DNA from: Crocodylus rhombifer | Taxonomy: Eukaryota > Chordata > Crocodylia > Crocodylidae | Length of the DNA stretch: 64,000 bases | Direction of reading: 5' to 3' | Assembly: GCA_038503035.1 (NCBI GenBank) | Contig: JAVSML010020389.1 | Location: 186,001-250,000 of the forward strand | Shown here: positions 47,051 to 60,000 of the stretch, piece by piece | Layout: every line of letters begins with the position of its first letter | How positions within the stretch are numbered: position 1 is the first letter of the stretch | Position numbers and translations under genes: made by a program | Notes under the pieces: model-generated | Told to the model about the DNA's origin: nothing | Database searches by the model: none | The model's input: only the letters and a program-made list of their open reading frames with translations

Positions 47051-48169
47051 CAAGTCCTTCAAATAAATAGTCAGTTCCTCTCCCATGAAATCACTGATGT
47101 TAAATAATCTACTCTAATATTTTAAGTCTACAGGGCTGTCTTCCCATCTCAAGCAGCTTCCAAGTGGAATAGGACAGAGCAGTGTCCTTCTCCAGGTCTC
47201 CCTGGGTACGGGGTGAATAAAAGCAGTGGCATGACTTCTCTCACATGGAGGACTCGCCAGACATTAGAAACCCCCATGTTCAGTGGGACATGAAATCACC
47301 AGCCCGGGGTCTGTGGGACCCCCCAAGCCATGGGAAGCCCTCTCCTTACAATGGAATTAGCAGCAAGTGGATAGCGTCCCTTAAACAGCGCTCTCCCGAA
47401 ATCCAAGACCAAACACAAAAAGGCGGCAGATACTTGCAGATTAGCTCAGCAGTTTGCACAATGCGCTCAGACATTATTTGTCACCGATCCCACAGATGTC
47501 ATACACATGGACTTTTCACAAGGATTTCCCTGGATAAGGCCTTTGTTTCAGGTCTTGGCTGGATTTGCCAAGTATTAGCATGTAGTGAGATTCGTAATTC
47601 TTGCTGAAAAGCATGCAGAAAAGAATCCAAGTGCAACACCGTGCATCTGCGCCCGGAGCTCAGGTGCCGGGATCGCCAGGAAATACCTCTGACCACTGCT
47701 GGCAGAGATGATCCGGGCCGTTGTTTGCCACTACTCTGACTCCAAACTGCCCAGATGGGCCAAATTCCTACATGGATCCCAACACCGAGTGCCTCGACAC
47801 ACGCCCTGCTAAAAAAACCCCATCTGCCTTTAAGAGCCTTTCATCTGGAGCCAAAGTACCCCAATTCCACCCCAGTTCCTGTGGTGTAACAGTGACACCC
47901 AGTGACCAGTCACGAAGTAGTCTCCCGTGAGCAGCCAGAGGGAAATAACCACTCTTAATCTGTTTAAAGGTGAGCACCGGGATTAATTTGGCTATCAATT
48001 ACCCATTTGTTCAGCGTCTCTCCTTAGAGCCAGAGCTGTGAACGCCTGAACACGAGTCCTGCCTGGTAAGCAAGTTAGCTCCCCATTGCATCGTGCACAT
48101 CGCCCCCCGCATCTCCGAGAGCTTGCAGCCAGCTCCCTCCCTCCGCACCTCCTCCACCTTTTGTGCTGA
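47051..48169. other. No gene recognised
   Basis: Moderate-composition single-copy DNA with short open frames only. Confidence 0.4.
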
Positions 48170-48320
48170 CTGAGCTGTCAGGGCCCAGCAGTAAATAATA
48201 CGCACGCCGAGCACATTTATTACACATCCCAAGAACAGTTAATACACTTTGCATAAATAATTTAAATGAGGCTGGATAAGTCAGCAGCATTTTTATAAAA
48301 AGCTTAAGTAAATACAACGT
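48170..48320. promoter_or_regulatory. Candidate distal enhancer (AT-rich motif cluster)
   Basis: GCAGTAAATAATACGC, ACATTTATTACACATCC, CACTTTGCATAAATAATTTA and GATAAGTCAGCAGCATTTTT lie close together in non-repetitive DNA. They resemble HOX/CDX, POU and MAF-type sites. No conservation evidence here, so the call is inference. Confidence 0.28.
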
Positions 48321-49344
48321 TTCTCCCCCAAATTATACACGTGCCCTTGGTGACTGCGCCTGCCCGAGGAAGTGGTGCAGGTCTTTCTTCCTCGCACGGC
48401 TGCATCCCACTGCCAAGGCCTGAGGATCCCACTTATATACCCGGGAGTAGCATGCAGGTCCATGCCATTCATGAAAGCCTGGACATGCCTCCCCTAATTG
48501 GGGAGATGGCCCCAGCATCCCACATCCTCTTGGATCCAGCCAGAGCCAGGACAGGACTGAATTCCAGCCTTGCACAAACGGTTTCCAGTTATTCGGACGT
48601 GGCTTGATCCCTGGGCCCACAACACATTTCCATTGTTATCACGTTGACGTGAACTTACATCCATGCCATGAACAGATGGATGACGCACTTATTTTGCATC
48701 CTTTTTTGTGCTGGAAAAGTGGACCGGGAACCCCTTGTTATTTAAGGGAAAAAGGCTGGTGAATTACTTGGATATATAATACTTGGGGGGAAAAAAAAGG
48801 TACCTTCCTTTCTTTTTATGTGTAAATTATGCACCATAATTGTTATAAATGATTAATATTATTTCTGGGGTCTAACACACACCATTTACAATGCAAATAT
48901 CTGCTTGACTGGAGGAAGGTAAAGACAATCAAAGCAAAAGAGTGGGTGGCAAAGAGGCTAGGAGCGATGAGCAGCAGCAGAAGATAAATCAAGATGCTAG
49001 CAAGGGCTTTTTAACGAGAATGGAAGAAATGAGCCGCTAATTCCAGACTAGCATAACATCTGCATGCTCTTTTCTCAAGGAATAAACTAACAAACCATTG
49101 GGAGAAAGGCACTCGCTGGTTTAGAGTCTGGCAACTGGGGGCCTTGCTTATTAAAGCTACAGAGAGGAGCGATGTGGAGAGAGAGGCATTTTATAATATC
49201 GTGTTTGTAAGCTGCATAAATACATGCGATTGGTAGGATGCCTGCAGGATTGAGACGCTTCTCCTCCTGAGACTTCCCTTTGAAGAAGCCACATGTTCTT
49301 GCCTTGTAGCCATGGGGAGGGACAGGGGGTGTCCAAGAACAGAA
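48321..49344. other. No gene recognised
   Basis: Single-copy DNA, AT-rich at 48.7-48.9 kb. No exon or repeat supported. Confidence 0.4.
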
Positions 49345-50058
49345 ATCAGAGTCATAGATAATGAGGGCTGGAGGGGACCTCAGGAGGTCACATCTAGTCC
49401 AACCCCCTGCTCCAAGCAGGACCAGCCCCAACTACATCATCCCAGCCAAGGCTTTGTCTATCCAAGTCCTATAAACCTCCAAGGATGGAGACGCCACCAC
49501 CTCTCTGGGGAGCTTGCTCCAGTGTTTTATTACCTTCCTCATTAGAGACTTTTTCCCAATATCTAACCTCAACCTCCCTTGCTGCAACCTGACCCCATTG
49601 CTCCTTGTCCTGCCGTCTGCCCCCACTGAGACCAGTCCAGCTCCAGCCTCTTTGCAGCCCCCCGGCAGGGAGGTGGCGGCTGCTACTCAATCCCCCTCGG
49701 TCTTCTCTTCCGCAAACTCAGTCAGCCCATTTCCCTCAGCTTCTCCTCACAACTCATGCCCCACAGCCCTCAACCACTTTCTTTGCCCTCCACTGGACTC
49801 TCTCCCACTTGTCCACATCCTTTCTGGCCCAAAACAGGACACAGGACTCCAGATCTGGCCTCCCCAGTGCGAAGAGGGGAAGAATCACTGCCCTTGATCT
49901 GGTGGCACCACTCCTACCAATGAAGCCCAGGATGCCGGTAGCCGTCTCAGCAACACGGGCACACCGCTGGCTTATTAGTGCCCATTGTAACCCCCGGGTC
50001 CTTTTTTGCAGAGCTGCTGCCCAGCCCATCGGCCTCCAGCCTGCACCGGGGAAAGAAA
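49345..50058 (-). mobile_element. CR1 LINE 3' portion, antisense
   Basis: On the plus strand the sequence reads as the reverse complement of a CR1 end: GAGGGCTGGAGGGGACCTCA, AGGTCACATCTAGTCCAACC, then the coding tail. Translating the minus strand gives LRLDIGKKSLMRKVIKHW, SKLPREVVASPSLEVYRTW and, further upstream, RPDLESCVLFWARKDVDK and ERVQWRAKKVVEG, the CR1 C-terminal domain. A span of about 700 bp covers the end of the reverse transcriptase through the 3' untranslated part. It is decayed and lacks the catalytic boxes. It belongs to a different, older subfamily than the 12.7-kb copy, judging by its terminal sequence. Confidence 0.9.
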
Positions 50059-50105
50059 CTGGTAAAGAAGATGCATCTGAGACATCTGTCTCTTCTGACT
50101 TGCCA

Positions 50106-50180
50106 GAGAGCACTGATGAATCTCCACCACGTCAGAAGAGGAGACCAAAAGAGAAGAAAGCAAAAAAGCCTCTGCTATGA
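50106..50180 (+). CDS. Candidate terminal exon or gene remnant, basic C-terminus
   Basis: Just beyond the antisense CR1 a frame reads STDESPPRQKRRPKEKKAKK and ends in PLL and a TGA stop at 50178-50180. It follows an acceptor-like stretch CTGTCTCTTCTGACTTGCCAG. Upstream in the same frame is an acidic, Ser-rich run (GKEDASETSVSSDLPE). An acidic/serine stretch followed by a Lys/Arg cluster looks like the tail of a nuclear protein. I cannot name the gene, see no other exon, and a purine-rich chance frame would look similar. Confidence 0.2.
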   Translation, partial: ESTDESPPRQKRRPKEKKAKKPLL

Positions 50181-50183
50181 TGG

Positions 50184-53004
50184 CTATGCAGCCTGCCCAG
50201 GCTGCTACCAAGAATTGCTCAGTCAAATCTCTTGAGTAGTTTGTCCAATTCTTTACATACAATATTAAGACTTATTTTAGTCCACAGAGTGCTGTAGAGC
50301 AAATACACAATTTAAACAGTCTCCTGTTATACCATAATATTCTATTATATCATAATGTAGGCGTATCAGGAGAAAAAAAACCCATACACACACACTTTGT
50401 AAATTATAGTACCTCTGTTAAGAATAGCTTGTGCTTCACTGTTTTTTAAGTTATTCTGGAGTCACAGTTTTGAAATGAACATAACTGTCTGCCCTTACGC
50501 CATGACATACGACTTCTTTTTCCTCTTAGAGAAATGCCATAAAAAGCCTGCAAGGTCTGGACAGTGAAATCATTATAACTGTACATTTTATGTTTGCATG
50601 TGTTATCCATAGTGACTTGCTGGAGGGACAATTCACAGCTGAGGTGGGCAGCTTGTACCCAGGCACACCAGGATGTCACAGCAGATACCACAGCATGGCT
50701 GGTTTGTAGAGACAGAAGCAACACCCCAAATCATCGTGCAATCGAGGTACCAGGCCCCTCACATAGTCCCCAAATCCCCGACAGCAGAAGGGTGCTGAGG
50801 CTGCAGAAGCTAAACCCAAACTCCTCCTTCAGCCGATCTCCCCTTTGTACTTTTAAACACATGACATTTCAACCAGAAGATCCTGCATGCTCCTCTCTGG
50901 GTGTCAGATGGAAACCTAAAATTTTAATAATTTGGATACTTTTCAGTTATAAAATGAGCCAAACCAAACTTGCAAGCCAAATGCAAGTCATGGCATGTGG
51001 TGGGGCTATGTTAGGACAAGGCTTACAATCCACCTACCGCAGCTGCAAGCACGTTTAAATTCAAGGTGCAAAAGGCAAGAGTCTGGGAGCCCCTGATGCT
51101 TTCCTTGAAGGTCTATAAAACCAATGTCTCTTTTGTTTTGGGGGGGGGGGGGGGGTATCGGTGGAATTTGCCCTGCCAGGCTGCAGAAGCCAGGAATTGC
51201 CATCGTGTGTCTTTGCTGAGGATCATGCCCAAGTTCTTACCCACAAGTGGGATATATCCACATAGGAGTTAACCGCTTGCTGGCATAGACCTGGCTCCAA
51301 ATATTTGCGCAGTTCAAGATGAAAACCTCACTCTGCTAAGGACCTGATCGTGTCAACTTGCTCTCGCACTCAAATGCCTTCCAATCTTTGCACAAGAAAA
51401 TATGCAAATGCAGAAGTCACACACAGGAATTCATCAGGACAATTACCCAAAATAAATAGGGCAGTCACCTTACTCAGTGTGAGGTTTAGAGGGGAGATAT
51501 CACATGCTGGTTCGAGACTGAGACATGGGTAGAGAAAGCAAGAGGAACTGAAGGCTGAAAATGCACACACGCTGGTCTGCTTTGTTAAGAGGAGGGAAAG
51601 ACAAATGAAAGAGGCGGCGATTAGAAAGGTGTCACGAAACTTCGGCAAAATGTACAGGTCAAGCACAAGGGAACCCAGACTCACAACTAACCAAGTGACT
51701 ACGCTAGCACCTATACGAGGATAAAGATGCTAAATGCAGTGTCTCCACTCTGTCTGCAGGGGTGCGTACAAGCGCTTGACAAATGCCAGGGTGAGCACAA
51801 AAAACCTGGTTTCTGGAACCATTATTGTCTCAGGGGCCGAGTCCCCCACCTTTGCTCGTTTCGGTTTCCCCGCGATTGCACAGCGTGACTTCTGGCTATG
51901 TCATAAAATGGCAAGTACAGGAACAAAAAACCTGGCTGGCTGCTGACCCCTCCGGACCACAGCAAGACTTAGCAGGCCTCAACGAGCAAAGCGCGTGGGC
52001 TCTCCGTCAGGCAGGCGTGAATCACGCGGGCAAGTCCCTGAAACACAACAGGAGACTGGAGCTTCTGCAGCTCTTTAAATTATGCATCTACACAGGCTCT
52101 CAAGCCGAGAGCTTTACTATGGCAAGTTTGCCAAGAAGAGTTTAAAAACAAAGTTTGGCCGAGAGGGTCAAATAAGGCCTGCAAAAGCTTATAAACAACG
52201 CTCCCACCCCACTTATCCAGTACTCAGACCGACAAAACAGCCCATGGGGTGAAGCCTCCAGTTTTTTTTACGGCAAAACTGAAACACCCAGGAAAGTTTC
52301 CAAACCATGTGCAGTACATTTCCACAGTTCATTGTGTGCTTTTATTTGTGTTTCCAACTATACTGTTTAAATTAGTTTTCCTACAGTGACACGGTTTCTT
52401 TTGTGAGGAAGGAGATGAAACAAACTCTGTACAGCTTCAGCCAAACAACTCATCTCTGCCAATTGAATTTTCATTACTAAGGTATTCTCGTTTTCCATTG
52501 CTAGCTTGCCAGGTTTCTCCGCTCTCCAGCCCCGGTCCCCGACTGCCACCACGAATACATGCCAACACAGAAGAAGCAGAACCATCGGCTCGTTAGGGCA
52601 GGAGGTCATGACACGAGCCGTTCTTGAATGAGAAGCTGGAAGGACCGTAAACCTTACTTCTAAATGAAGTTGTCTGCTCTGGGAGTGCACACGCACAGGT
52701 TCGCATGATTCTTCTGACATGTGACTCACCCAAACGTCACACCCCTAACATCCAAAGATACCCAAACAACCTCGTCGGCCGATGTACCTAAAACCTGCAT
52801 TCAGTAATCTTACTCTTGAAGGGCCCAGTAGTACCCGTTTACCACGAGCTACTACACACAGAAGAAACTACAAATTTTGTTTTGTCAAATACAGGTTTTG
52901 AAAATGTTAAGTGTGGGATTTGTTGCATTTGACAACCTTCTGCAGGTGCAGAGACGAGTGCCTCCACGCGACTGCCATATGAGGTGCCCCAGGTTGGGGC
53001 TTGG
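50184..53004. other. No gene recognised; poly-G tract
   Basis: Single-copy DNA. A run of about 16 G at 51140-51155 is prone to length error and could form a G-rich structure. Open frames of up to 154 codons have no recognised domain. Confidence 0.4.
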
Positions 53005-53147
53005 TTAAGGAAGTGCCGGTCTGTTCACAACAGAGGTCTGCACAACTGGCACTCCTGCAGTGACCGTGGGAGACTTTGTACAAGAATGCGGCTTCAAATA
53101 AAGACTTGATGGTCTTTCTGCTGTCTTTGCCTCATAGGGCTTGTAAT
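53005..53147 (-). CDS. Candidate terminal exon, unknown gene
   Basis: On the minus strand a good acceptor (CCTTATTTTTCTTAG, with more T-rich sequence upstream) precedes 53147. The frame that follows reads YKPYEAKTAERPSSLYLKPH, then SCTKSPTVTAGVPVVQTSVV and NRPALP before a TAA stop at 53007-53005, about 47 codons. The exon would start after one base of a codon. The peptide is proline/threonine-rich with no domain I recognise. No donor or neighbouring exon was identified, so it could be chance. Confidence 0.22.
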
Positions 53148-54126
53148 CTAAGAAAAATAAGGCTATGCAGTGTTGTATGAAAAAAAGGTTTTGTTTTGCA
53201 AATGTTGCACCATTTATTGATCCCAAAACTGCGTAGCCTTGAAATGCGAGGCTCTTTCCTTCCACACAGGTCCGTATCACTGCAGTCACTGTTAGCCTGA
53301 AGAAGTTAGAAATAAAGCCAAGATTTGCAGAGGAGGGGACTTGCGGTTAGCAGTAGTTTTGTTGCAGCATATGACATATGGGCAGGCAATATCGCAGAGG
53401 CGATGCCCATGCCGACCAGCGCAGCACGGTGCCCAGATAAACAATAGGAGCGAGTTTCAGCTGCCATCTGCTGCGAATCTCCAATCCCTTGGGAGCCCCG
53501 CTACAAATGATGGCATGTGATCAACTCTCTTCACTGCAAGATATGGCCTGTTAGCAATTAAACACTCTTGCTCAGACAAACCAGTGGCATATGCAAAACA
53601 GCCATTTCTGCTAATGGAAATCCGAAGAAACCACTGCCTGGCTCCTATCGGGGGGCTGCGGTGTGGAGAGATAGAAGTTGTTTCACGCACCCAGTTCCTA
53701 CCACTGTGCTGGTGCACGTGGGCTGGGATCAGCAACACAACGGCTGGTTCCTGTTGGCAGGGAGAAAAGATCTGCTGGCCTCTGCCAAATCTCCGTCTTG
53801 AAGGAGCACAGCGAAGAGACAATAGCAAGTGCTGAAAGCTTTTTGCAAGTCTGGGTATACTTGTGTAAATTCCCCTTTAATTGGTGCAAACAGGCTGTCT
53901 GAAGATGACCAGCAGCCATTTCTACTTGCTAAAGGCCGTGCTGATTTATAGATGTTTAAAACCTTGCGAGTCACAAGAACCACACAACTTACCACTAGGC
54001 CTTCAAGGTTGCTTCAGATCTATAGGTTCCTAACACAACCACTAGTGATATTTGGGCAACCCAGCCTAGCCTAGATCTCAATTATGAAAGGGTTTCTAAT
54101 AAATACCTGGATAGCAAAGTGACAAA
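53148..54126. other. No gene recognised
   Basis: Single-copy DNA. Overlapping frames on both strands near 53.46-53.92 kb have no recognised domain. Confidence 0.35.
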
Positions 54127-54359
54127 CAGGGATCCTGGTTTTCTCCGATTTAAAAAAAATCCCCAATTTTCAGTTAAGTAACTCCAATTCCACATTTTTC
54201 CACCAGTTAAATGAAACACCACTACTATATGCATATCTATGGATATAGATATAGTGGCATTACATTTTAATCATGGAAAAATGTGGATTTGGGGTTACTG
54301 TTTTTTTTTTTAACCAAAAATTGGGGATTTATTTAAACCAGAGAAAACCAGGATCCCTG
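54127..54359. mobile_element. Palindromic hAT-type MITE, copy 2
   Basis: Begins CAGGGATCCTGGTTTTCTCC and ends GAGAAAACCAGGATCCCTG, with arms of about 100 bp that are inverted copies of each other. Arms match the 34.76-kb element (AAATCCCCAATTTT, CCACATTTTTCC, ATGAAACACCACTA), while the central loop differs and is shorter. Flanks GTGACAAA and GTGATGAA agree at 6/8, fitting an 8-bp target duplication. CAGGGATCC matches the hAT end pattern. Confidence 0.87.
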
Positions 54360-57300
54360 GTGATGAATAATTTTGATTTAGCAGCTTATATGAGGAATAC
54401 CACGTAAAATGATCTCATCTGCAGGGAAGGAGAGAAAAGCAGCATCTCAGCTTGGTTTCAGGAGAGGAAGAGGTGGAGGTTTGCCTCTTGAGAAGGCTAG
54501 GTTCCTGCCAGGAAAGCCACTGAACCTCGAGTATTATTAGCAGTCTCACCTAAAAGCAGCAGATCTGCAATACTGCTTTATTTAGGCATCTCCGCTCTCA
54601 TGAGCTGAAGCCTGAACATGACAGTGTGCTGGAGAGAGTTTCCCACTGAAAGTCCAAAGTGGCTCTGAACATAGACCATATTCCCAGATAAAAAGTCTGT
54701 TTTCACACGAGGCATGTAAAAGTGAGCAGGCAGTGGCCAGCTAAACACCCAGAACTGCCCACAGATCTGCTTACCCATCATCCCAGGGACCCAAGACAGA
54801 GACAGACCAGGCTGGTCCAGAAGAACGGCCCAGGGCGAGGGGTAAGAAGGCCTCATCCTCCTTTTCCTCCTTGTCCACTGCTCTTTGCTAATTCATCCCC
54901 GCTGTTCCTGGTGGGGGAAATTCCTCCCTTGGTTTATGATTAGGATTCCCAGCTGAGGGCATGTCTGGACTGATTCCCAGCTCTGTAGGCTATAACCACT
55001 CAGGGGCTACAGGTGTTTCAAACATGAAATAATTACTGAGCTGCTGCTGGCCTGAGCAAAGGAAAGACATGGAGAAAGAGGAGTCCACAGGCTCGCTGTA
55101 AACCTGCTGGCTCAGGTGCATCACGAGACTTAGTGACCCCCCATACTTGCTGAGCTGCCTTTGCTACCTGTAGCTCAGGTAGGGAAGAGCCTCAAGTCCT
55201 TGCTGATCGATTCTTGCTTCTGTTGCATAAAGCTTCAAAAAATGCTGTCCTCCTCTACCGCCTCGGGAAGAAGCTGAATATCCTGCATCATCTCTGGAGG
55301 CTGGGAAACCAGGTCTTCGCAATGAAGGGTCTCAAGTGATGTTTTTTTACCCCTTTAATGCAGGCCATAACCTTGGCCCCTTCGATACGACTGATGGCAT
55401 CTTGACCTTGCATTTGGGGGCTTTGCATGGAGGGGGTGTTATCCATGAATGTGGCACTGAGGGCGGGGGTACACATGTATTTCATGCCGTCTCCGCCCTG
55501 GCTCAGGATTTGTTTTGGATCAGGGAGACTTTGGTTGTTTTTTTATGTCTGTTTTGGAGCTGGGAGGCTTTTGGGCATGATTGCTAAATAAATAACAGAT
55601 TATGTTATTCATCACAGGGGAAAGGATCAGCCCAGACCCATCAAGCAATGGCAGCTCTGTCTCCCTCTCTCTCCAAATCCCAGCCATACTAGCACAACGC
55701 AAAATGATTTAATGGAACCTGGCACAATATTTAGTACAATTAAATCAGTCAGTTCGTTTCCAGGTTGTAGAGGTGTCTTGAAGACAAACAAGCAACTATG
55801 ACAAAGCACCCCTCAGACATGTAGTCTGATCTAATCGTTACTGCCCTGACACCTATTACATTCAGATACACACCCAAAAAACTTGCTCGGTTGACATTAA
55901 TCATCATTAGTCATTAACCATCTCTTTCACCCCGTGCCCAAGACCAGCTGCTTGGCTCTTGCTGCACAGGTATTTCAAAGGGAAGGCTGCACAGCGTTAG
56001 TGCCTATCAGTGACACTGGCACAGAAACGGGTATTTTGGCTGCATGAAAACCAAGGGAGGCCTTGACAAGGAAAGAAAATGTTGGCAGGTGTTTTGAGTC
56101 TGGGACGATCAGCAAAGCTGGGGGCCATGGAGACGGGCAGGAATTGGAGCGGGGCTGAGCACATTTCTTCCTTGGTGCACCCGGGATTGCCCTTCAGGGA
56201 CTCTGAGTGACAGGCGAAGAGCAAAGCATTACCCTCGGGGAGCTCCCTCTCTGCACCGCTTTGCCCCAAAGGAGCCATGGGGCATGTGGCAGGATCTATC
56301 GGAGAAGCCAGAAAAAAATCCAGCTTCCTCCAGAGCCGGGCTGGAGGGTGCAGAGGTCTGGCAGGCTGCAAAATTTCTGATCTCCTGGGTCTGTTTTCAA
56401 GCCCCCTGTGCTCAGACCCATGTGCATCACACGAAGGGGAGGCAGAGGCACTGTCTTGCTACCAGTCGAAGCGTCTACCCTATCGCTTCCCCCCCAAGCT
56501 GCCAGGCATGGGCACAATGTGCTAAAATAAAAGTGGAGCTGAGATCTGCCGACAGTACAAATGAGTCCCCTCGGCTGCTATCTTTGTTCTGTTGAAGTTT
56601 AGTTTCAGGTCAGAAAGGAAGCTGCACTTAACCTTCCCTGCTAAGTCAAGACCCCCTATTAACCTCTCTCTGAGTCTTGCTGGTTAATAATTTCTTCTAA
56701 AATACAGTGAAAGCAAAATGGCCCTTAGCAGAATGACTCACAACACTGAGGATAGGATTTAAGGAGAAAAACAAAAGAAAGAAGCCTCAGGTGCCGAGTA
56801 CTGGCTGAGCCTTGGATAGAAGGGAGCCCGCTAAATCCCTCAAATGAGCAGGGAGAAACAGTTCGCTCCTGAAAAATCAAGACATGTCACATTTTTTACC
56901 TTCTGTGATTAGGGCCCATTTAGCTAGATAAGGACTCACCTCATAATCAGGAAGTAGAAGACAAAGCTATCTGAAAATGGCATTTCCTGGGAAGACGTGT
57001 AGAATCTAATTTCATAAATCAATACCTCAATCAAGGCCTTTTATAATCTGTTCGGCATCCTGGTCCTCAGACAAATCAGAAGATCCAAGAGAAGAACATA
57101 GGAAGGAGCTGTATAAAAACGGGCCTATGCATTTTTATTAACTGGATCTAATGTTGAAAAATACAAGTGTGGAGAGTGGTGAAATTTCTGCTCTGGCTTC
57201 ATATTAATCAAGTCCATGCTGGAGTCTGATTCATTCACTTTAATGTACTGGCAGGCCCAATTTAAAAAGCTGAACTCCAAAATGAGCTAAGGATAAATCT

Positions 57301-59869
57301 GAGGACAGTCTGCAAAATACTTCTTCTTTTTCACATTACAACTTTTCAAAGACTTGTTCTTGCTTCTGCAAACATTACTACACTCTGGTTAAGATGACAG
57401 CCCCAGGTATTTAACATCTGAGGTCAAGCACAACGTTCGGATAAAATACCACATTGCAAAGACGACAATAATTTACCAGATCTGTAGCAGTGTCAGCGTC
57501 CGTGAGATGCAACGATGCCAAGTCTTGGGAGAAGTAATGTTTCCCTTAAGTTTCAGCTCCTGGAGGCCTGTGATTACACGAGTTTTCATTAAAGCAATAA
57601 AGACAACACAGGGAATGTGCATCTCTAGCCCTGGTGGCTGCTGAGAAACGCCCAGTGTTACCCCATGATCACACACACAAGGGAAGTCAAATGTTAACCA
57701 TCCTCCCTTTCCTGAGCAAAGTTTCTCCGCGCGTTCTGCATTCAAGTGAAATAATGCCGGTGCCAACCAGCATGCTGCTAGGCAGCGCGCCTCTGGTTTG
57801 GCCTCCTTCTCTGGCCCTAAACTCAAAGAAAAGCTGAGTTAAATGGCTTGTTATCAAGGTCTTTGGACAGGTGCCCTAAATATGGCCATCCCTGCCCCTG
57901 CAGCATTTGTTGATTGTAGGTACCTGCGCCCATGCTATGATTTCTCATGACTTATCTTAGCATTGCATTTCATTTGGAATATTCTTACAGATGCACGCAA
58001 TGGTCTTCATTGGCATCGAATGGGCATCCGAGTTTGAACAGCTCAGCTACCACAGGGAAAATAAACAGAACCCCAAACTTATTTCAAACTCTCAGGATTT
58101 GCAATGCAACCTCCAGATTTTTGGATTTATGGTCAAAAGAAGGTAGATAGCCATTGCTCTTCACCTACTGCTGCAGGAAACCTGCCTTCTGGCTGCCATC
58201 CTCCTTTCTTGACAGTCCATGTGAAGGAGGCCTGAATCTATCAGAGCACAAGGGAAAGGCTAGAAGAAGGACTATGCTGAATCAAATGCAGCACCAGCTT
58301 CCTTCCAACTCCACTATCCCATGGCTTTATATAACTATCTATTAATATAATATATCATGTTTCCTCTTGCTATGTCTAATTGTCTCATTGACCTATCCAT
58401 AATGTTTCCTAAGTCTGCTCCATGGTGTTTACATCAGCCTAGAGCCTGTCTACCAGCAAGCAGCAGAAGTTTAGGCAATGCTTTCCCCACATGTGTCACT
58501 CTGCATTAATAAAAGGTGAATTGTATTTGTCATGGGAGCGTCCAAATCCCGTGCCTCTACATTGCATGCTGCATTGTCTGGGAAACTAATCCTGCTTTGG
58601 GCCCTGTGCTTGGCGGTGCATATGCACTGCAAGCCTATATGCAAAGCTGCTAAATATTTCATGCGCTGTGTGTTGAGCTATAACAGGGACGACTGCGTTC
58701 TGTCCGTATTTCCCCGGCTCTTTGATAAAGTAACAGAGCCGCCTCAACAGCTTGTAACCCTTAAACCAGCTTCATAAGGCCTTTTCCCATCTCTTGCATC
58801 CTTCCACCATGCACCTCTCATCAGGTCCCATCCAGGATGGTACTCTAAATCACAGGCAAGACCTATTCTGTGATGCCTAGCAAGGGCTTTAGACAAGGAA
58901 AGGAAGTGAATCCAGAGTCGGACACTCATGTTTATGCTGGATAAGAGGATGAACATCTGACAAACCACTGGGATTTCTTATTCCAGAAAGTACTGGATGT
59001 AGCCTCCTGCCTGAAAATAACTGTGCCTGGATGAACCAAAATGAGGAGTATAACTACAAAAGGGTGATAGAGATGCATCAGCTTCTAATATAGCTCTGGT
59101 TTCATTGGCATGCTATCCTCAGCCCTCCCCACTACACAGACTTTTTGCCATTGGATAACTAGCTGTTTTGCACCTAAAGATAGGTTTGCACCCGCTTCAG
59201 TCTCTCTCTCTCTGCTTCAGTCCCACAGAGATCGTGTAGGTAGAAATAACATTGAGTGCAAACTCCTCGAGCAACTGGTGCCATCTCTTTACATGGTGAC
59301 AACCCTTGGAAGGGCATCCGGAAAGATGCTGCCTGCCGGTAACAAAATGCCAGTGGAGAGCAGGGTTCACCAAGGACAGCGAATGTGGGAGATGATACCA
59401 ACCCTGCCCCACGTGAATTTCTTCTGGCCATACACTCCAAAGATGCCACGACGATGCACGTGAAGATCATCCTGCAGTGCTGAAGGCAAATGCCCAGCTC
59501 TCTCCAAATCGGGACTGGCAGGATTATGAAAGCTTCCATCAAACCCTCCAAAATGGGGCCTCACTTACCTGCCCCTGGCAAGGGGCGCAACCACAAGTTA
59601 GGTTTCCCATGTGCAGAGAGGAAGACGTGGGTCTTGCTCCTCCGCTTGGAATCAGATCGATTGCCAGATTTGGGATCCTGGACAGATCAGCATGGACCTT
59701 GGGGGCTTTACCATCTTCTGCAGGCTAGGGCACAGCCCTCTGCCTCGAATCTCCGAAGCATGTTTTATCAACCTCCTTCCTGCCCTTGCAGTGGCACAAC
59801 ATTGGCAGCACCCGCTTTACCTCAGCCAGATTAGGGTGTTTTGATGTTTTGAGACATGGTGCCTGGTGG
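54360..59869. other. No gene recognised
   Basis: About 5.5 kb of single-copy DNA of mixed composition. Open frames reach about 125 codons, overlap on both strands and carry no recognised domain. Short CT runs (near 59205) are the only simple repeats. Confidence 0.4.
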
Positions 59870-60000
59870 CTGTGCATGAGGGTTATTCATGCAGTGTTAG
59901 GAACAGGTTAGACAAGCACTTGCGTAGGATGGTTTAGACAGAGGTGATCCTGCCTTGAGCAGGAGGGCAGACTCGACGGCTTGAGTTGCCAATGTTGTAT
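59870..60000 (+). mobile_element. CR1 LINE 3' end fragment
   Basis: GAACAGGTTAGACAAGCACTT, GACAGAGGTGATCCTGCCTT and GAGCAGGAGGGCAGACTCGA follow the order of the CR1 tail (last codons and start of the 3' untranslated part), as also seen at 46.95 kb. About 130 bp, decayed, no terminal octamers. Confidence 0.7.

Noticed and set aside
49605..50180. 191-codon plus-strand frame as one gene
   Set aside because: Most of it is the antisense of CR1 coding sequence; only the last part beyond the CR1 boundary could be anything else.
51506..51520. tRNA B-box-like GGTTCGAGAC
   Set aside because: No matching A-box at the right distance and no tRNA-like fold or SINE body around it.
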